From Bathymodiolus brooksi (taxonomy: Eukaryota > Mollusca > Bivalvia > Mytilida > Modiolidae), in contig OY804579.1 of NCBI GenBank assembly GCA_963680875.1, forward strand, positions 80,961,095 to 81,025,094: DNA of 64,000 nucleotides, written 5' to 3'. Shown in pieces: positions 1 to 10,900 of this stretch. Both the position numbers and the translations under genes were made by a program. The notes beneath the pieces are model-generated. The model worked only from the letters and a program-made list of their open reading frames with translations, searched no databases and was not told the origin of the DNA. Numbering within the stretch: position 1 is the stretch's first letter; each line of letters starts with the position of its first letter.

Positions 1-186
1 TTCCGCAACGGTTAACGTCATGGCCATGAAACGTTGGAAGTGATGACTTCAATTTAACAGCTAAGAACCCGAGGTTAAGTAGCTTCTGTGTTAGCAGCAG
101 TTCTCTATGAAGCGAATTACACTTGAAAAATAGTTTAAAAATAAAAACATAGAAGTTACCGGGTTTGTAACTAGATTAACACGACG

Positions 187-395
187 GGTGCCACTAGTGG
201 AGCAGGAACTGCTTACCCTTCCGGAGCACCTGAGTTAACCCTCGATTTTTAGTGGGGTTCGTGTTACTCGATCTTTTATTTTATATGCATGTTTTGTAGA
301 TCGTTGTTTGTCATTTTGTACTCCCCCCCCATTGTGTTGTCTGTTCTTCTTCGATATACGGATTCTGATTGACCCTTTGGTATCTTCAAACTCTT
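187..395 (+). repeat. Mytilid-type dispersed repeat
   Basis: Starts ggtgccactagtggagcagg, with ccttccggagcacctgag and tttagtggggttcgtgttac, and ends near ctttggtatcttc. I recall this repeat as very common in Mytilus DNA. Related copies here lie at 12,385-12,560, 21,616-21,800, 23,690-23,860, 25,440-25,650 (minus) and 33,022-33,260 (minus). Confidence 0.75.
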
Positions 396-423
396 CTTTG
401 ATTTAGTGTACCCGATGCGTTTC

Positions 424-692
424 TGGACAACTATTTTACCTATTTTGTTCTTGTATTTAAATACTGTTACAGTGACAGCCGGAACCTTTGAACCGTAATG
501 AGAGCGGGAGGTTTGGCGCCTTAAAATCTGATTCAACCCACCATTTCTTTAGAAATGCCTGTACCAAGTCAGGGTCAATACGGTTTTCAAAGTTTTCCGG
601 TGGTTGACTGATTTTGTCTGTTTATATAATTATGAGTTTTGACTTTCCCTTTGTAAGATTGTTCGGAGTTCGGTAATTTTGTTATTACCCTT
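424..692 (+). mobile_element. 280-bp short interspersed element, instance 1
   Basis: Nearly identical to the 282-bp insertion at 16,204-16,485 except at its left end. It contains gtgacagccggaacctttga, aaatgcctgtaccaagtcag and ends ttgttattaccctta. Non-coding; MITE-like or SINE-like. Confidence 0.65.
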
Positions 693-1711
693 ACTTATAG
701 CCTTAATCATGTACATTCATAGTCAACTAATGAATGAGTTTTAAACAGCATTGACAGGCAAATACTGTGAACTTGAACGAAATAATAAACAGGAAAATAA
801 TCAAAATAAGCAAATTGTAATTTCTTCCATCCATCATTTGCATATACAACTGCTAGGACAGAGAATAATTGTATATTTCAGCTTTTTGCTATCATGAGAC
901 ACGAAAAAAAAGTTTGTTTTCGGTGAATATGCTAACATTATTTTCATACAAAAATGTACGTTGGTCCGAACACACATTATGTACTGTGACATATGAAGTT
1001 GTTTAAAAAGTTATCATGATGAATACATGATACGACTGAAAATTGCTCACTTGATACAAGGACATATATACATCCACTACTTGACATTAATTTTTTTTTA
1101 CAATTCATTGATAAATTCCTAAGAGAAGAACAAATCCGTCTTTGTTATATTGTTGATGCCAGGAACCATAATATGTAGATAGCTATAGACCATAGAATTA
1201 CGGATGTCACCATTTGTAAACTTGAAGAATTCCAATTCTAACAGAGGTCAGGCCATTAAATAAAAGAAAACTAGATATAAAAAAAAATTACGACCGATTA
1301 CTGGACAATTGAACTAAAAGTTATACATTTTATTTAGTTGGTAAGCCTCTGACATTTTTTTGTGATGTCCAACGATGCACCTGCCAAGTTTTCTTTTATT
1401 AAATATGCTAATTATTCTGTGCAGACCTGCAATGTCATGGTCGCTCCACAATGGAAGTTGAATATTTCTGGGAACGTCACAATAGTATGGTTTAGTGAAG
1501 TATGATCGTCTGCTCTCCAATAAATTATACGGCGGAGAAACTATTAGGTAGGTCTCCTTCCATAAATACCGCAAAGGTCAAGCGAAAACCGTACACGGAA
1601 AAATGAACCAATATGTTTACATTTTTGCCGAAAAATGCATTAGAAGCCTTCTCTTTATTATATAACAGTGACACTATATTTTCCATATTGACCCTACATT
1701 TTATTCATTGA
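693..1711. other. No gene recognised
   Basis: AT-rich. A minus-strand frame at 1,314-1,574 (86 codons, containing VPRNIQLPLWSDHDIAGLH) is conserved with one change in copy 2 (34,506-34,766). It has no visible splice context or recognisable domain and may be transposon debris. Confidence 0.4.
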
Positions 1712-1918
1712 ACGTCTAGAGCCTGTGGTCTGGTCGAATTTGGCGTTCAAAGGTCACTTCATCTGAGAAACAGGCTACTGGACCAGGGCTATGAAAAGAT
1801 TCGCCTTATTCGATCTCTTATAAAGTTTATATTTCGATACCAAGATCTTGTCGAAATATATTCCGTCTTTGCAGAAAAGATTATAAGCGATGGATTTTCA
1901 TATAGTGAAAATGTATAA
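1712..1918 (+). pseudogene. Retroelement-like ORF remnant
   Basis: A 69-codon open frame with LRNRLLDQGYEKIRLIRSLI and FRYQDLVEIY. The RLL.QGY...RL..S..KF..RY.DLV pattern is one I associate with bivalve retroelement proteins; the family is unassigned. It is followed within 60 bases by a short interspersed element and then a hammerhead-like 3' module. Copy 2 at 34,904-35,110 is intact over the same length. Confidence 0.45.
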
Positions 1919-1968
1919 AGATAAGATAGTCAACAAAAATGTCAAAAATATTTTTCTATCCCTGAGTT

Positions 1969-2250
1969 TGGTGCTGTTTTGACAACTGTTTTACCTGTTT
2001 TGTTCAAGTATTGTTATACATACTGTGATAGTGACAGCCAGAAACTTTGAGCCGTAGTGAAAGCAAGAGGTTTGGCGCTTTAAATTCTTATTCAACCCAC
2101 TATTTCTTTAGAAATGCCTGTACCATGTCAGGGTGATTACAGTTTTCAGTTTTCCGGTTGTTGACTGATTTTGTCTGTTTATATAATTATGAGTTTTGAC
2201 TTTCCCTTTGTAAGATTGCTCGGAGTTCGGTAATTTTGTTATTACCCTTA
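1969..2250 (+). mobile_element. 280-bp short interspersed element, instance 2 (diverged)
   Basis: Same element as 16,204-16,485: it starts ggtgctgttttgacaactg and ends ttgttattaccctta, and is more diverged internally. The counterpart in copy 2 is 35,162-35,441. Confidence 0.65.
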
Positions 2251-2960
2251 TTCCTGTTTGCATCAGAAACGACAGGTTACTTAATTGTTCTAGAGCCATT
2301 CACTATGCCCACGCGATACGAATCAAAATTTAATAATGTATTAATAATGAGAGACATTGCCAAATACTTCAAAGGCAATGAAGTCTTCAATATTCGATTC
2401 CTGTTCCAAGTAAAATATTACCGGAAGTTCCAAAACTAAAATCGAAGTACTGTGACCGAATAGACACGAAGCAGATTACGCAGTATGAAATCGATAGTAA
2501 TACCCATCTTTTCTGGGAAACAGCCATCTGCACAGTGGTCATGTTTCCAACTTTGACATTTCTATTTCCTAACCAGGGACATACAATCATTACGTATAGA
2601 ATCGAATATTTGTCATTCCCCATGGACTGCATTGATATCAATTTCTCTGTCATCATTTCATCATATATCTACTACAGGGTCAATACCTCTGCTGGTGGAG
2701 TATTAGTCCCCGAGAGTATCATCCGCCCAGTAGTCAGTGCTTCGGCACTAACATGGTTTATTAGATATATTTATTACTGAAATTTACAGTTCCTAAATAA
2801 TGTAATTATTAATAAAACTAAGGTTCTCCTCCCTCAGGCCAACGTGACCTTAGCCGATTATTATTTGGCTTTCCAATCTTTCGATTTTGTCCGTACCTGA
2901 TGAAGGTTATTCCAGAAACGCGTTGTGTGCACTAAATTTGATATCTACGTTTTTATTATT
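2251..2960 (+). mobile_element. Retroelement 3' region of mytilid type
   Basis: Contains tgctggtggagtattagtcc and cagtagtcagtgcttcggca, then a pyrimidine-rich spacer and ctgatgaaggttattccag. The order matches a 3' terminal module I recall from many Mytilus transcripts. The short frames here (2,236-2,439 and 2,535-2,780 plus; 2,387-2,656 minus) are probably element remnants. The copy 2 counterpart is 35,442-36,150. Confidence 0.5.
2897..2935 (+). ncRNA. Hammerhead-ribozyme-like motif (probably degenerate)
   Basis: CTGATGA, then a two-pair GG/CC stem II with loop TTATT, then GAAAC, then a possible CGC/GTG stem III. The core CUGAUGA...GAAA matches hammerhead ribozymes known from Penelope-like elements and retrozymes. 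However, stem II is minimal, and the base expected as U after stem III is C (GCAC), so cleavage is doubtful. Confidence 0.3.
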
Positions 2961-3128
2961 CAGACTTATATACAGAGTTTAGAAGCCGTGAAGGAGCTTC
3001 ATCACATTTTTAACCTTTTAGAACTTCCCAGAGACCTTTAACTTTGTTAGTAGTGTTAATCTTGATTTTTTTTTAATTTAGCCGCACTTTCCTTTTTCTT
3101 GATCGCCTCTTAAACTTTAGATTTACGA

Positions 3129-3246
3129 GGGGGTTAGGGTTATAGTTATGGTGTTTAACGCCACTTTCAACAATATTTCAGTTATATCGTGGCGGTAAGT
3201 TTTATTGGTGAAGGAAACCGAAGTACCTGGAGAAAACCAATTATGC
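3129..3246 (-). mobile_element. tRNA-derived SINE, 3' half
   Basis: Plus strand reads gggttagggttatagttatggtgtttaacgcc..., that is, the SINE 3' end with a telomere-like TAACCC tail, on the minus strand. The tRNA head is absent. Copy 2 is at 36,321-36,439. Confidence 0.75.
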
Positions 3247-3765
3247 ATACGAAGTTTATGCACATTCGATAAGCATAATTCCGTGTTTTATTGTGAATTA
3301 TTTTCAAACGATTTAATCTCTTTCTTTGATTAATTTATCAATTTCCTTGTCTCAAAATCTTTAAAAATGTTCACCTTTCTAAATTTCCCAATAACGTCTA
3401 AAACAGTCTCGTTGATGGCATTTTTCCATATTGACCAGGCTAAATTTACATCAGAAGTATTCTGGTTATTAAATTTAACCTTCTCAAACTTGATTTTTAT
3501 GCATTCCTGAAACAAAGGCCAATCGGTTTCCTCTTTTATTTTCCATTAAAACTTGGGGGAGCATTTACTACCTTTTTGTTTTCGTTTGGTATAGGACTTG
3601 TATTGAATACGATTTGTATAATGAAATGGTCACTGAATATAGAATAATCCAACCCTGTCGATAATAACACGTCTTACACCTTTACAAATGTCATTTGATA
3701 ACAGTACATAATTGATCGCAGACATTTGATAATTAAGGATGCGCATAAAGATCCCATTACAATAA

Positions 3766-4010
3766 GGGGCAGTGGTGGCCGTGATCGTACGGTAGTAGGA
3801 TGTACAACTACCTATGCAATCAGTGCCTATCACCACTGATGTTGTGAGTTCGAATCTCAATCAGGGCGAGGTGTAAAGCATTATGTGATAAAGTTTGTCA
3901 GTGACTTGCGACAGGTCGGTGGTTTTCTCCGGGTCCTCCGTTTCCTCCACCAATAAAACTGACCACCACGATATAACGGAAATATTGTTGAAAGTGGCGT
4001 TAAACGCCAT
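3766..4010 (+). mobile_element. tRNA-derived SINE, full length
   Basis: The head has an A-box-like stretch and a B box within gttgtgagttcgaatctcaa. The body has gacttgcgacaggtcggtgg, and the core is tgttgaaagtggcgttaaac. The core resembles conserved SINE cores of molluscs. This consensus was used to recognise the other copies. Confidence 0.85.
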
Positions 4011-5006
4011 CAAACAAATTGCTTTTGTTTGTTTGTTTTATACCGATACTTTACAGGAATGATATGTGGTCTTCAAAAACAACATTCCTCTCTTCGTTCA
4101 TATTAAACACCCAATATGACCACCACATGACATAGTGGTTTCTGATAAGATGATGAATGAAGAAAATCTTGGAAACCAGGAAAGTGAGTGGGTCGGGTAA
4201 CTGAAAACACGACACTTTCCTTTGGCCTACTATGAACAAAATGCAGACTAACTGTGATTTCGCGGAGTTTAATTCTACCCATTGTTGAAAAATGAGCCCA
4301 GAATGTAGAATGTTCATTTCTATGCTTTGATACTCCTTTCATTTGGCCAATTCTGTTCATAAATGTTACAAAGTTAATATGCACAAAATTCAAACAAAGC
4401 TTCATTTTTGGGATGTTGGCCTCACATGTTGTTTGAAAAGACGCCTATGATTACCAAGGTATGAATCTATCAAACTTGACTAAAATCAATTAAGGAAAGG
4501 TTTTCAACAGTATAACTTCATTGTAGTGATTAAATAGCTCATTGATTCAGTTGTGAAAAGTAAAAGGGAACATTTATTTGTATACTAGATGAGCGATTGA
4601 GGCTCCTGGAAGCCTATGTTTGTTTTCTATAAGGTTGATTAATTGAGTTCAACAATTCACAACAAATGTAAAACTTTATGCATAAATAAGGGAAGAATAA
4701 GATAAATGTGGCAGCGACTTTCATTGCCACTGGACAAGTATTGTAAATAAGGTTATTGGGACGATAACAAAAAAGCATTGTGTAGCAGCTACAATGTACC
4801 ACTATTTCAAAATCTACAAAAGTGATCTTTAGCGTACAATAGTCGTGGCACTTTCAATACCCTAATGGTGCTGTGTATCTTTTTAGACTCAACCACGGGG
4901 ACTGTCACATCTGCTCAGCCACATGTATAAATAGGAACATCGTATATTTTTCTATTTTGATATCGCTCATAAAGCTTGAAATTGAAGTCTCATACTTTTT
5001 AATACT
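4011..5006. other. No gene recognised
   Basis: Two overlapping minus-strand frames (4,051-4,317 and 4,103-4,405) are unchanged in copy 2 (37,244-37,510; 37,296-37,598). They have no recognisable domain or splice context. Confidence 0.35.
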
Positions 5007-5080
5007 CCCGTTTCCTCCAACAATAAAGCTGACCGCCACGATAGAACTGAAATATTGATGAAAGTGGCGTTAAACACCAT
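5007..5080 (+). mobile_element. SINE 3' fragment
   Basis: Core only (gtttcctccaacaataaagc ... gtggcgttaaacaccat). Copy 2 is at 38,200-38,273. Confidence 0.7.
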
Positions 5081-5775
5081 CCACCCCCATACACTTAAAT
5101 TGTGCTAATAAAAAACTATAATAAACAACCAGTCCATGACATTGCCAATTGAATACGAAGGGAAAATAATATTTATATTACACTACGATAGGAAAACATG
5201 TGTTCGCTTGATGTACTTTGCTGACAAATGACCAGGGTTGCTCCTTGTACCAATGTTTCCAGACAAAAAAAAAGTTGGTATCAGCAGGGTAATTATCCTA
5301 TAGTGAAAACAACGTACTTATTTTATTGTATATTTTTTTTATTGAAAAGGTTAAGATGTACTCTTAGTGTATTTAAATATAAATTTATATTAAAATCTTA
5401 GTTTAAAAATGCTAAATATATATTATGGAACATTTCTTTATATTTCGACTTTCATATAAGTACTATTTTTTTATGTAAAACAGAAAGGATGTCTTAAATC
5501 TGGATAAAACAATTCCTATCAGTATTTTTGATAGTTTTCAATATCAAATTGTTGTAGTAAGTCGATACTTATAAACTAAACTTTCAATAGTAATAATTTA
5601 TGCATATTTATGCTTATAAAAATTCTGAAATCATGGCATTTTCTTCACACAAATAGTAGAAAATATGCTTAGGAAAACAGCGAAGTAAGTTGAATATATG
5701 TACAAATTTCTGGTATGTATTTAAAATGTCCATGTTAAAAGTATTCTATTAAGTGTTTGACATTTAAGAGTTATT

Positions 5776-5781
5776 TTTATT
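5776..5781 (-). terminator. Candidate polyadenylation signal, receptor copy 1
   Basis: AATAAA on the minus strand about 115 bases beyond the stop of exon 12. The counterpart in copy 2 is at 38,977-38,982. The intervening AT-rich 5,081-5,775 region holds nothing else recognised. Confidence 0.35.
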
Positions 5782-5894
5782 TAGTTCCAAATTAATCTAG
5801 CATAATATACAAAATGTTCATGACATATCTGTACAAAACAACTGAAGAATATTGAAGCCATAAACACTATGGCCCTAACAAGCTATTGTCAATG

Positions 5895-6098
5895 TTAATC
5901 AATTTGTTCTATTTGGACCTCTTCAGATATATCATGAGATAATTCTTCCATGCCAACAATGTCGTGATGCTGATCCCAGACTTCTACATAGCCGTCACCA
6001 TCATCTTGTCGATGAACATCGACACGTGCTAATGTTGCAGCGTGTTTGTTAGTGATGTGCTTGTTGGCAGAACGTTGACGAATCGCTTGCTTGATCTT
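5895..6098 (-). CDS. Receptor exon 12: cytoplasmic tail and stop, copy 1
   Basis: 204 bp, phase 0. The acceptor is tatatttgatttcag and the stop TAA at 5,895-5,897. It encodes 67 residues beginning [14 protein letters not shown] (basic, just after the membrane) and ending with the acidic [16 protein letters not shown] is also present. No catalytic domain or classical ITAM/ITIM was seen. Copy 2 differs by R to C, V to A and S to Y, all keeping the frame. AATAAA lies about 115 bases downstream. Confidence 0.8.
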   Translation of the reverse strand, partial: KIKQAIRQRSANKHITNKHAATLARVDVHRQDDGDGYVEVWDQHHDIVGMEELSHDISEEVQIEQID

Positions 6099-7934
6099 CT
6101 GAAATCAAATATAATACAAAGTGACTTTATTGCACTATTATTTGTTCGGAAGAAAGTGTCATTGCATAATTATGAGTGAGTGAGTGAGTGAGTGGTTGTT
6201 GTTTAGCACCAACTCGACATTTTTTCAGCTATATTATGGTGAAAAAAAGGATAATTTTCAATAAGATGATGATGAGGTTCGTTTTATACTAGATTGACAT
6301 GCTTAGTTTGATTTATTTTAGAGTGCCACTTCACTGAAACAACAATCCGCGGATATACATGTCGGTCCACTCTGACATATTATCTTGATTCCGAGCCAAC
6401 CAGGCATATCTATGACTTTCCTACTTGAGTATTTGAAATTTTTCAGCATATACATTGGATTATCCGATAAGCTTCGGTTAAGCACATACATGTACCTGAA
6501 CAGTTATAATGATACGATGATCATGATGAATTTGCCACTCATGCCATTTTTTCTTTTAGCCATTGTATTTTTGTCATTCTTCGATTTATTGCATCTGAAT
6601 ACTCCGTTGGTTTCTTCAAACTGTTTTAACTTGACTACTAACACTGCATACACATTGGTAATGCATCGGATATTCAAGCGAACACTTAGCGAAGGGTGTC
6701 GTTCATGAAATCTGTCACGTTTGTTACCCATGTCTCTCTCTCTCTCTCTTTGTTATCTACTGTTCCTTTGATGAAACCCGTTGTGCGTAACGACGGAACA
6801 GTTTTACACTAATTAATATAATGGTGATTGTTATAAATACTCATGAAAAAGTTGGTCATAAACTCACTAAATACATTTATTATGGAATGAAATAATACAG
6901 AACAAATGGGGGTAGTGAACATTTCTTTAAAAAAACCCTATAATATTATATATTTAATATAGTCACCTTGATACGACAATAAGCTATCATGACTACGATA
7001 CATAACACCAGTAATACGACATTTACAACTATAATCACTACTGCAAAAAATAAATAAACGTAATAAGCATAAACTTGCAATACCATAATACAAAAGGTAC
7101 AATACCAGGGCAGCAGAGGGCGTGATCGTATGGTAGCTGGATTTACAACTACCTGTGCAATCATTGCCTATGACCACTAAAGTTGTGAGTTCGAACCTCG
7201 TTCATGACGAGGTATACTCGATACAACTTTATGTGATGAAGCTTATCAGTGACTTGCGACAGGTCAGTAGTTTTCTCAGGCACACTGGTTTCCTCCACTA
7301 AAAAAACTGACAGCCACGATATAGCTGAATATTATTGAAAGTGACGTTAAATATCATAACCCTAACCCTAACCTCTATTATTATACAGGTAAAACACACT
7401 GTACAACAACAACAAAAACACCAAACAAGTTCTCTGAATATCATGTCCCAATTTACAAATTCAGTATTTGAAAGAAATAGTTCCAATCATCTAACTTAAT
7501 GTCGTGATAATTAGTTAATACCCAGACAAATAACACGTAATGGTCGGTTTATTTAAGAAAGAGAACAACAAAAGTAGAAGAAATTGTCTCCATTAATATC
7601 CATCTGACTTCTAAAATATTAAAGTATAACAAGCAATAACAAGACACGTGAGACGCACTACCATCAATAATAAGAAAATTCCTGTGAAGGAGTCCGAATT
7701 GTCTGCTACACATTTAGTGTCCGCTATAAAGGGACATAATCATCACATGTTCCTAAGGAGAAGTCACGCCCTTCGTCAAGGCCTTCATCTAGCCATAGGT
7801 GGCATTTCAATAATAAAATCATAAAAACAAATGAGTCATTATCCCAGAAATTCTGCATGTATTGTTGGTTTTCATTTTCAGCCATCTTATTTCTTTTCAA
7901 TATGTCAGTTGTTTTCAGTTTTATAGTCCCAACT

Positions 7935-7974
<40 letters not shown>

Positions 7975-10900
7975 AAAGGGGAAGTTTTAGAAGTGGACTG
8001 CAAAGTGAGGGGAGCAAGTATTCGGTGTGGTTTGGAAGCGGGGGATGGGGAGGCAGTATTGGGTGAGGATGGTGGAACAAATTTTCAGTACTATCAAGGA
8101 GAAAAAAATAATTATACCCTTATTATACCATTGTCTGATTGGACAATAATTTATTTTGCTTCCATGCTAGCAAATTCAGTTATTTCTTCAATTTTGGCTC
8201 TCAGAAGTAGTTGCACCCTTAACCCCTGTATCCAACACCCCTGTTTGTGTGTCTGGTCCGTGTACACTCGTTATATCATTAAGTATATATTTGATGTACC
8301 CTTAAATACCTGGTTTATTGTTTTTATCATTTGTGGTTTGTTGTAAACTAGCATCGTTGTCAATAGTAACTGGAGTCGCCGTATCTTGTAACGAAGTCAA
8401 ACCTGATTCTGGAATACAAATCCAAAATGTAGAATGAAAGCAAGAAATACTACACTAGCAGAACAGTTCCAAAATCTAATCTTAAAATCGTGGAGGTAAA
8501 TTATATATCCCTAGCACACATTATACATGACCACTCGCCTTCCTTGCTTGGTATAAACACTTCAAATAAAATGGGCAGAGTTGAGCTAGCTTTATGTGCC
8601 CTTAAAATATCATGTCCCAATTTACAAATTCAGTATTAGAAAGAAATAGTTCTAATCATCTAACTTAACTTAATGTCTGTTACACATTTAGTGTTCACTA
8701 TGAAGGGACATAATCATCACAGGTTCCTAAGGAGAAGTAACACCCTTCGTCAAGCCATAGGTGGCATTTCAATAATAACATCATAAAATCAAATGAGTTA
8801 TTATTCCAGAAATTCTGCATGTATTATTGGTTTTCATTTTCAGCCATCTTGTTTCTTTTCAAAATGTCAATTGTTTTCAGTTTGCATAGTCCCAACTATC
8901 GTTTAAGTTTTGACTTCTAACCATTAACCAGCATTGACACCACATGTTTGCAGAGGAGTAGGATTGGACCAGACAGTATATATGGGTGTGTGTGTGTGTG
9001 TGTGTAAAAGATGGGAAGTTTTAGGAGTGGACTGCAAAGTGAGGGGAGGAAGTTTTCGGTGTAGTTTGGAAGCGGGAGATGAGGAGGCAGTACTGGGTTG
9101 GGATGGTGGAACAAGATTTTAATACTATCAAACAAACAAAACAAAAAAGAATAATACCCTTATTATACCATTGTCTGATTGGACAATAATATATTGTGCT
9201 TCCATACTAGCAAATTCAGCTTTTTCTCCAATTTGTGCTCTAAAAAGCAGTTGCCCCCTTACCCCCGGCCCCAACACACCTATTTGTGTGTCTGGTCCAT
9301 GTACACTCGTTATTTCATTAAGCTTATCTTTGATGTACCCCAATATATAGTAACTGGAGTCGCCGTATCTTTCAACGTAGTCAAACCTGATTCTGGAATA
9401 GAATGAAAACAAAAAATACTACACTAGCAGAACAGTTCCAAAATTTAATCTAAGAATTGTAGAGGATAAATATATACCCCTAGCACACATATACATGACC
9501 ACTCGCCTTCGTTGCTTGGTATAAACACTTCAAATAAAATGGGCGGAGTTGAGCTAGATTTATGTGCCCAAACCGCCTAAAACCATGAGTGTATGACCAT
9601 ATACTTTAGTTGATTTACGGAAGTACTTGTATTTGCATGCACAATAAACGTCTCATTATTCAACTGAATATGCATGTGTCCAAGACGACGCATTCAACTT
9701 CCAACTGATTTTGCATAGACAAAAACACACGGCGGATACTTGGATATATTTTTACCTTTTCGAATAACCTGGTCTTGTATTCGTTTATCATTTTTGCTTA
9801 GACTGTTCTTTGGCTCTTTCTTTAATGACTTTAGGCATTTTATTTTAAGTTTGACAGTTCTACTGTATTTGTTTTGGCATTCCCGATTTTAACAATCTTT
9901 TGTTCTTTCTCCTATAGCTATAACTTTTGTAATAGACTCAAGAAATCCACATTGAGCGATGCCGAATGTTATTAAGGTCTTTAAAAGTCATATTGACCGA
10001 TACAATAAAGTAAAACACAAAAATACCATACAGTCAGAACAGTTCCCAAATCTAATCGGAAAATCTTATAAACAGAGGCAAAGTCGATAGCACTAACACA
10101 TATATATATATGACCACTCAATAAGAGTGGCGTGATTAAATTGTGTTACACTTAATGGGTCAAAACTGTTAGAGGTATAGTGAAGATAACAAGCTATATA
10201 TAAAAATTAAAGTTAGTTGTGAGCTTTACATTTATATGTAACAATATTCCAGCAGCACCTGCATATGGTGTATACATCTCTCAGTAGATACGACATTCCA
10301 GCAGCACCTGCCTATGGTGTGCACATCTCTCAGTTGATACAACATTCCAGCAGCATCTGCATATGGTGTATACACATCTCAGTTGATACAACATTCCAGC
10401 AGCACCTGCATACGGTGTATACATCTCTCAGTTGATACAAAATTCCAGCAGCACCTGTACATGGTGTATGCATCTCTCAGTTGATACAACATTCCAGCAG
10501 CACCTGCATATGGTGTATGCATCTCTCAGTTGATACGACATTCCAGCAGCACCTGCATATGGTGTATGCATCTCTCAGTTGATACGACATTCCAGCAGCA
10601 TCTGCTTATGGTGTATACATCTCTCAGTTGATACAACATTCCAGCAGCACCTGCATACGGTGTATACATCTCTCAGTTGATACAAAATTCCAGCAGCACC
10701 TGTACATGGTGTATGCATCTCTCAGTTGATACGACATTTCAGCAGCATCTGCATATGGTGTATGCATCTCTCAGTTGATACAACATTCCAGCAGCATCTG
10801 CATATGGTGTATACATCTCTCAGTTGATGCAACATTCCAGCAGCACCTGCATACGGTGTATGCATCTCTCAGTTGATACAACATTCCAGCAGCACCTGTA

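Larger units (their letters stand above)
7438..9570. repeat. Two ~1.1-kb tandem blocks, each with one stalk exon
   Basis: Block A starts at 7,438 (atatcatgtcccaatttaca) and block B at 8,607 with the same words. Both run through catgtattgttggttttcat-like intron, a GT microsatellite, cattgtctgattggacaata, the 99-bp exon, and an intron ending near atttatgtgccc. Sequence at 10,010-10,120 shows a third, weak match to the block end. Confidence 0.8.

Noticed and set aside
3630..3860. Minus-strand frames beginning MVIGTDC (also near 7,160 and 28,285)
   Set aside because: Reverse translation of the SINE tRNA head.
7355..7374. True telomere
   Set aside because: Only two to three CCCTAA units at a SINE 3' end, repeated at other SINE copies.
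7857..8346. Plus-strand frames with Cys-Val runs (also 41,031-41,516)
   Set aside because: They are a (GT)n tract plus the antisense of stalk exon 10; the splice-bounded minus-strand frame explains the conservation.
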